Below, piece after piece: positions 6,586 through 11,459 of a stretch of DNA of 11,459 nt. Numbering within the stretch: the stretch's first letter is position 1; every line of letters starts with the position of its first letter. This stretch comes from Roseiarcus sp. (GTDB lineage Bacteria; Pseudomonadota; Alphaproteobacteria; Rhizobiales; Beijerinckiaceae), in contig JASLHV010000132.1 in assembly GCA_030153205.1 (NCBI GenBank), positions 1 to 11,459 of the forward strand, given 5' to 3'. Under the pieces are notes generated by a model. It did no database searches. It was not told the DNA's origin and saw nothing but the letters and a program-made list of their open reading frames with translations. The position numbers and the translations under genes were made by a program.

Positions 6586-7458
6586 TCAGAGCGCTTCCGC
6601 GCCCGAAATAATTTCTATCAGTTCCTTGGTGATCATCGCCTGACGTGTGCGGTTGTAACGCAGCGTTTGCTTTTTGATCATCTCACCAGCGTTACGCGTG
6701 GCGTTGTCCATCGCGCTCATCTGCGCCCCGTAGAACGACGCCATATTCTCAAGAAGGGCGCGATAAATCCGTGCTGCGACGGCGCTCGGCAGGAGTTGGG
6801 TCAGGATATCGCCCTCGTCCGGCTCGTAGTCGTAGCTGATTTTCGAATCGTCTTTCTTCCCGTTGCTGTCGAATTCCGGCGGGATGATCTGTTGCGCGGT
6901 CGGAATCTGCGCGATCACCGATTTGAAGCGCGAGTAAAAGAGCGTGCAGACGTCGAATTCGCCGGCTTCGAAGCGTTCGAGAACTTTTTTGGCGATCGGC
7001 TGCGCGTTATCATAGCCGATCGTACGAACGCTCCTCAGATCGATCAATTCGATGATCTGCTTTTCAAATCCGCGGCGGAGCTGGTCGTAGCCCTTCTTGC
7101 CGACGCACATGATCTTCACCGTCTTGCCTGCGGCGATCAGCGCATTGGCCTTTTCGCGGGCGAGTCGGACGATAGCGGTGTTAAAGGCCCCGCAAAGACC
7201 GCGCTCGCCGGTACAGACAAGCAAGAGATGGGTCTGCTCGGCGCCTGTGCCGGAGAGGAGACGTGGGCCCTGGCCGCCGGCGCTTTCCGCGAGATTAGCC
7301 AGCACGGTGTCAAGGCGATCGGCGTAGGGGCGCGCAGCCTCGGCGGCGCCCTGGGCGCGGCGCAGCTTCGCCGCCGCGACCATCTGCATCGCCTTGGTGA
7401 TCTTCTGCGTCGACTTGACGGAGGCGATCCGGTTTCTGAGGTCCTTTAAGGACGGCAT
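6586..7458 (-). CDS. atpG: F1 ATP synthase gamma subunit
   Basis: The rotating central shaft of F1. The 290-residue protein begins MPSLKDLRNRIASVKSTQKI followed by TKAMQMVAAAKLRRAQ, the conserved N-terminal coiled-coil helix. It ends with the partner helix NATRNAGEMI and ITKELIEIISGAEAL. The middle shows the usual Rossmann-like segment (GLCGAFN). Its ATG has GGAGA about 9 nt upstream, next to a 198-bp gap from atpA that holds a repeat element, so this gene's translation start does not rely on overlap with atpA. Confidence 0.98.
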   Translation of the reverse strand: MPSLKDLRNRIASVKSTQKITKAMQMVAAAKLRRAQGAAEAARPYADRLDTVLANLAESAGGQGPRLLSGTGAEQTHLLLVCTGERGLCGAFNTAIVRLAREKANALIAAGKTVKIMCVGKKGYDQLRRGFEKQIIELIDLRSVRTIGYDNAQPIAKKVLERFEAGEFDVCTLFYSRFKSVIAQIPTAQQIIPPEFDSNGKKDDSKISYDYEPDEGDILTQLLPSAVAARIYRALLENMASFYGAQMSAMDNATRNAGEMIKKQTLRYNRTRQAMITKELIEIISGAEAL

Positions 7459-7487
7459 TAGTACATCTCTCCACCCGCCACGCGCAT

Positions 7488-7629
7488 CCCCTCATCCGGC
7501 CGCTTCGCCGCCACCTTCTCCCGCAAGCGCGAGCAGGGATTGCCGCTGCTCTTCCCTCCACCTGTCGGCGCTGATGAAGCGCTTAGCGCGCGCCATCTCC
7601 CGCGGGCGGGAGAAGGTTGGGGTGAGGGG
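7488..7629. repeat. palindromic repeat element inserted between atpA and atpG
   Basis: The left arm begins CCCCTCATCCGGCC (7488) and ends CCACCTTCTCCCGC (7524). The right arm, GCGGGAGAAGG (7606-7616) followed by TTGGGGTGAGGGG (to 7629), is its inverted counterpart. The right side also has a compact hairpin, CTCCCGC-GG-GCGGGAG (7597-7612). The element fills most of the 198-bp gap inside an operon whose other junctions are 27 bp or less. Its six-frame translation gives the familiar spurious peptide PSPQPSPARGR, a mark of abundant intergenic repeats in Hyphomicrobiales genomes. A related copy is at 4539-4671. Confidence 0.7.
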
Positions 7630-7656
7630 TAGCCGCCGAGCAAGGGCATGGCCTAC

Positions 7657-9185
<1,529 letters not shown>

Positions 9186-9186
<1 letters not shown>

Positions 9187-9749
9187 CAGCCGACCTCTTT
9201 CATACGGGTGCGGATTGCATTGAGTTTGGTCTTGAGCGAGCCGTCGACCATGCGCGAGCCGAGCTTGACGACAAGCCCGCCGATGATCGAGGGATCGATT
9301 TTCACGGAAACTTCGACATCCTTGCCGCGAGTCGCCTCTTTTAGGGCTTCCTTCAGCGCGGCGACATGGGCGTCGGACGGCTGCGAAGCGACCGTCACCT
9401 CGGCGCGGGTCACGCCGCGCTCGAAATCGTAGAGTTTCTGGTAGTTCGCGATCATGTCGCGAATGGCGAAGAGGCGGCGCTTGCCGGCCACCAATTTGAT
9501 GAAATTGGCCGCGACGCCGAAAATCCCCGCTCGCGCGAGGATCGCGCTAAGGGCCTTGATCTGTTCCTCGGCGGTGAAAACCGGGCTGCGCACCAAGCGC
9601 TGAAGATCGGCGCTTTCGGCGATCAGGCCGTCGAAAGTCTTCAGATCGGTGGCGACTTCGCCCGTCGTATGGGCGTCTTGCGCCAGCGAAAACAAGGCCA
9701 AGGCGTAACGCCCCGCCATTCCCGAAACGATCGTGTCTTCGTCAGCCAC
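9186..9749 (-). CDS. atpH: F1 ATP synthase delta subunit (OSCP)
   Basis: Peripheral-stalk subunit that fixes the F1 head to the Fo b subunits. The 187-residue protein shows the N-terminal helical domain (GMAGRYALALFSLAQD, LVRSPVFTAEEQIKAL) and the C-terminal domain with VEVSVKIDPSIIGGLVVKLGSRMVDGSLKTKL. The start is a GTG (9749-9747) with AGGGGA 5 nt upstream. An internal ATG at 9722 would remove the acidic leader usual in alphaproteobacterial homologues. It is the first gene of the atpHAGDC operon, the F1-only arrangement of this class with Fo genes located elsewhere. Confidence 0.97.
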
Positions 9750-9845
9750 GTTTTCCCCTGGGCCCCAATTTTTACGCCGCGGCGCGATCGTTTCGCGCTT
9801 GGCTCGCGCACGACGCTGCGCGCCGCCAAACCCTGAAACACATAA

Positions 9846-9879
9846 GAAAAATATTCAAGGCTCGCCTCGGACGCGAGCC
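9846..9879 (-). terminator. hairpin with nearby T-rich run in the atp leader (attenuator-like)
   Basis: On the minus strand, GGCTCGC (9879-9873) and GCGAGCC (9865-9859) form a 7-bp, GC-rich stem with a 7-nt loop, followed by TTGAATATTTTTC. The T-run begins about 7 nt after the stem, so it is a poor match to an ideal intrinsic terminator. It lies about 110 bp before the atpH start. It could end minus-strand transcripts that arise antisense to the amidohydrolase, act as a leader attenuator, or be incidental. Confidence 0.3.
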
Positions 9880-9958
9880 CCGCGGACCAAGGCGCGGTTG
9901 CCCTAACATAGGAGTTTTTGCCGCGCAACCCGGCTTGGAAGTCGCGGGATTTCAAGGG

Positions 9959-9990
9959 GCTTGCGCCCAATCCATGCGAAAGGCGCAAGC
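9959..9990. promoter_or_regulatory. 9-bp inverted repeat upstream of the amidohydrolase gene
   Basis: GCTTGCGCC (9959-9967) and GGCGCAAGC (9982-9990) are perfect inverted copies separated by 14 nt. The spacing fits either a dimeric regulator site or an RNA hairpin. It is 74 bp before the amidohydrolase ATG. Confidence 0.45.
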
Positions 9991-9991
9991 G

Positions 9992-10003
9992 ACCGTCGAC
10001 GGT
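9992..10003. promoter_or_regulatory. perfect 12-bp palindrome upstream of the amidohydrolase gene
   Basis: ACCGTCGACGGT is a perfect palindrome placed one base after the 9-bp inverted repeat and 60 bp before the amidohydrolase ATG, where a repressor or activator site might lie. In GC-rich DNA a 12-bp palindrome can occur by chance. Confidence 0.35.
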
Positions 10004-10063
10004 GGCTCGTGCTAGACTTTCGCGGGGCTCTGCGCGCCATCGCGGAGCGAGGGAGGAACAGCC

Positions 10064-11017
10064 ATGGCCGAGGGTCTCTCGCGTCGGACTTTCTTGCATG
10101 GGATGGAGGCGGGCGTTTTGGCGGCGAGTGGATTGGCTATTGGCGCGGCGAGGGCCCAGAGCGTTCCTTGGTCGTCCGGCGAGGAGCCGCCGAAATTGAA
10201 AGCGCCGGCGAAAGCCTGCGACTGTCATATGCATATTTACGACAGCCGCTTTCCGATCGCGCCCTCTGCGACGCTGAAGCCGGCAGACGCCAAGCCGAGC
10301 GACTATCGTTTGCTGCAAGAGCGGCTCGGGACGTCGCGCAATGTCGTTGTGACGCCGTCGACTTACGGAACCGACAATTCCTGCACGCTCGACGCTATAG
10401 CTACAATCGGCGCGACGGCGCGCGGCGTCGGGGTGGTCGATACCACCGTCGCCGATGCGGAGCTGAAAAGGCTCGATCGTCTCGGCATCCGCGGCATCCG
10501 CTTCAATCTCGTCCAGTCCGGCGCAACAACGATCGACATGGTCGAGCCGCTCTCGAAAAGAGTGAACGATCTCGGCTGGCATGTGCAGGTTCACATGCTA
10601 GGCGACAAGATCGTCGAAGCGGAGAGCTTGTGGCGGCGATTGTCGTCGCCGATTGTCTTCGATCATTTGGCGCGCGTGCCACAGCCGGCCGGCGTCGATC
10701 ATCCATCCTTCGCCCTCGTACTCGAGCTCATCGATAAGGGACGGACCTGGGTCAAGCTCTCGAGCGCGTACCAGGATTCAAAGGTCGGCCCACCGAGCTA
10801 CGCGGACACGTCGAAAGTCGCCGCCGCCTTCGCCAAGGCGGCGCCGGAGCGCATGGTCTGGGGCAGCGACTGGCCGCATCCGACCGAGAAGCCGAACGCC
10901 AAGCCCGATGACGCCATTCTTTTTGATCTGCTCGCGCAATGGGCGCCGGACGAGGCAATTCGCAATCGCATTCTGATCGATAATCCGGCGGCGCTTTATG
11001 GCTTCGGAACAGGATGA
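10064..11017 (+). CDS. Tat-exported TIM-barrel amidohydrolase (PDC lactonase-like)
   Basis: A 317-residue metal-dependent hydrolase of the amidohydrolase-2 group, closest in layout to 2-pyrone-4,6-dicarboxylate lactonase-like proteins; the substrate is unknown. The N-terminus has a Tat signal: SRRTFL (6-11), a hydrophobic stretch, and a likely cleavage after ARA at residue 31. The mature domain shows H55-x-H57 in CDCHMHIYD, H177 in HVQVH, H201 in VFDHLARVP and D259 in VWGSDWPHP, the expected barrel residues. The twin-arginine signal implies folding with its metal in the cytoplasm and action in the periplasm. The start has GGAGG 7 nt upstream. The next gene, a methyltransferase, overlaps its 3' end by 20 nt. 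Confidence 0.88.
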   Translation: MAEGLSRRTFLHGMEAGVLAASGLAIGAARAQSVPWSSGEEPPKLKAPAKACDCHMHIYDSRFPIAPSATLKPADAKPSDYRLLQERLGTSRNVVVTPSTYGTDNSCTLDAIATIGATARGVGVVDTTVADAELKRLDRLGIRGIRFNLVQSGATTIDMVEPLSKRVNDLGWHVQVHMLGDKIVEAESLWRRLSSPIVFDHLARVPQPAGVDHPSFALVLELIDKGRTWVKLSSAYQDSKVGPPSYADTSKVAAAFAKAAPERMVWGSDWPHPTEKPNAKPDDAILFDLLAQWAPDEAIRNRILIDNPAALYGFGTG

Positions 11018-11459
11018 GGTACGAAAGCGGCGGCGAGAGGCGGAGATCGCGGCCTTCATCAAAGCGCGCTTGCCGTTGGTTCCAGCCTCGTCTGTTCCCG
11101 AAGTCTTGATTCACGCCGCCAATCCGGCGACCGGCCTTGGGAAATTGGCGGAACTATCGGGCGAGGGCGTTGCTCCCTATTGGGCCTATCCTTGGGTCGG
11201 GGGCGCGTCCCTGGCGCGTCATTTCTTTGCTCGGCCGCAGACAGTGAGCGGACGGCGCGTCCTCGACTTTGGCGCAGGATCAGGTCTTGTCGGAATCGCC
11301 GCGGCGAAATGCGGGGCAAGCAGAGTCTTCGCCTCTGAAATCGATCGCAATGCGCTTATCGCCTTGGGTCTCAACGCCGCCGCCAATGACGTTATGATCG
11401 AATTGATCGCGCGCGACGTGACGAAGGAAGAACCTCCAGCCGTCGACCTCGTTGCGGCA
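10998..11459 (+). CDS. class I SAM-dependent methyltransferase, ETFB lysine methyltransferase-like (3' end beyond window)
   Basis: An open frame from ATG 10998 to the edge gives the first 154 residues of a Rossmann-fold methyltransferase. The segment PYWAYPWVGGASLARHF followed by RRVLDFGAGSGLVGIAAAKCGA (motif I, SAM binding) and SEIDRNALIALGLNAAANDV (acidic end of strand 2, then the asparagine-rich helix) matches the family that includes mitochondrial ETFB lysine methyltransferase (METTL20) and PrmA-like protein methyltransferases. The substrate is probably a protein lysine, but nicotinamide N-methylase-like annotation is also used for this family. The start overlaps the amidohydrolase gene by 20 nt in another frame and lacks a strong ribosome binding site, so it is probably translated by coupling. 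No later in-frame ATG precedes the conserved region. Confidence 0.85.
   Translation, partial: MASEQDEVRKRRREAEIAAFIKARLPLVPASSVPEVLIHAANPATGLGKLAELSGEGVAPYWAYPWVGGASLARHFFARPQTVSGRRVLDFGAGSGLVGIAAAKCGASRVFASEIDRNALIALGLNAAANDVMIELIARDVTKEEPPAVDLVAA

Larger units (their letters stand above)
9750..10063. other. divergent intergenic region between atpH and the amidohydrolase gene
   Basis: This 314-bp stretch must hold the leader and promoter of the atp operon (minus strand) and of the amidohydrolase gene (plus strand). I see no credible gene in it; open frames crossing it are antisense to its neighbours. It contains three paired structures, listed separately: a hairpin followed by a T-rich run on the atp side, a 9-bp stem, and a 12-bp palindrome on the amidohydrolase side. 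No well-spaced -35/-10 pair stood out on either strand. The amidohydrolase ribosome binding site GGAGG is at 10052-10056. Confidence 0.6.

Noticed and set aside
6580..7449. A 289-codon plus-strand open frame
   Set aside because: It mirrors atpG almost end to end; the gamma subunit is unmistakable on the minus strand.
7488..7629. CRISPR array or transposon ends
   Set aside because: There are only two inverted arms, no regularly spaced direct repeats, no transposase, and no target-site duplication that I could identify.
9910..10020. Promoters read from TTGCGC...TATGTT (minus strand) or TAGACT (plus strand)
   Set aside because: The first has a 12-nt spacer and the second has no -35 at 16-18 nt, so neither is supported.
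9641..10594. A 317-codon minus-strand open frame crossing the atpH-amidohydrolase gap
   Set aside because: It overlaps two well-supported genes in the wrong frames, and its sequence is low-complexity Arg-rich with no recognisable domain.

Overview
The window is GC-rich chromosomal DNA from an alphaproteobacterium, most likely order Hyphomicrobiales (Rhizobiales). This rests on the stand-alone F1 ATP synthase operon in the order atpH-atpA-atpG-atpD-atpC with no Fo genes beside it, on the subunit sequences, and on intergenic palindromic repeats of a type common in that order. A methylotroph or methanotroph relative (Methylocystis/Methylosinus-like) is a guess from the feel of the proteins; nothing in the window proves it.

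Layout, left to right. Bases 1-165 are the upstream end and leader of asd (aspartate-semialdehyde dehydrogenase, + strand, 166-1200). Three base pairs beyond the asd stop, and convergent with it, lies a minus-strand three-gene unit (2780 down to 1204). It consists of a DUF3018/MazE-like antitoxin, a MazF/PemK-like toxin, and a 339-residue protein that I read as an EVE/PUA-like sensor fused to a PD-(D/E)XK nuclease, that is, a candidate modification-dependent (type IV-like) restriction enzyme. Its promoter region holds a 30-bp near-perfect palindrome lying across a recognisable -10 element, the expected arrangement for an autoregulated toxin-antitoxin operon. The nuclease gene is clearly richer in A+T than its neighbours. 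This is the accessory part of the window and its most interesting part.

Next on the minus strand come a beta-carbonic anhydrase (2857-3537) and, 11 bp upstream of it, a serine/threonine dehydratase-like PLP enzyme (3549-4508). After a 185-bp gap carrying a degenerate inverted-repeat element comes the F1 ATP synthase operon: atpC, atpD, atpG, atpA, atpH (4694-9749, read right to left). The operon is tightly packed except for an unusual 198-bp gap between atpA and atpG, which contains a second copy of the same repeat family.

A 314-bp structured gap (9750-10063) separates the atp operon from a divergent plus-strand pair. The first gene is a Tat-exported amidohydrolase of the 2-pyrone-4,6-dicarboxylate lactonase-like type (10064-11017). 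The second, overlapping it by 20 nt, is a class I methyltransferase resembling ETFB/protein lysine methyltransferases, which runs off the right edge.

The housekeeping genes (asd, atp, carbonic anhydrase) are ordinary. The toxin-antitoxin plus nuclease cassette with its operator, and the repeat inside the atp operon, merit the most attention. No tRNA, rRNA, CRISPR array, transposase or phage gene was seen.
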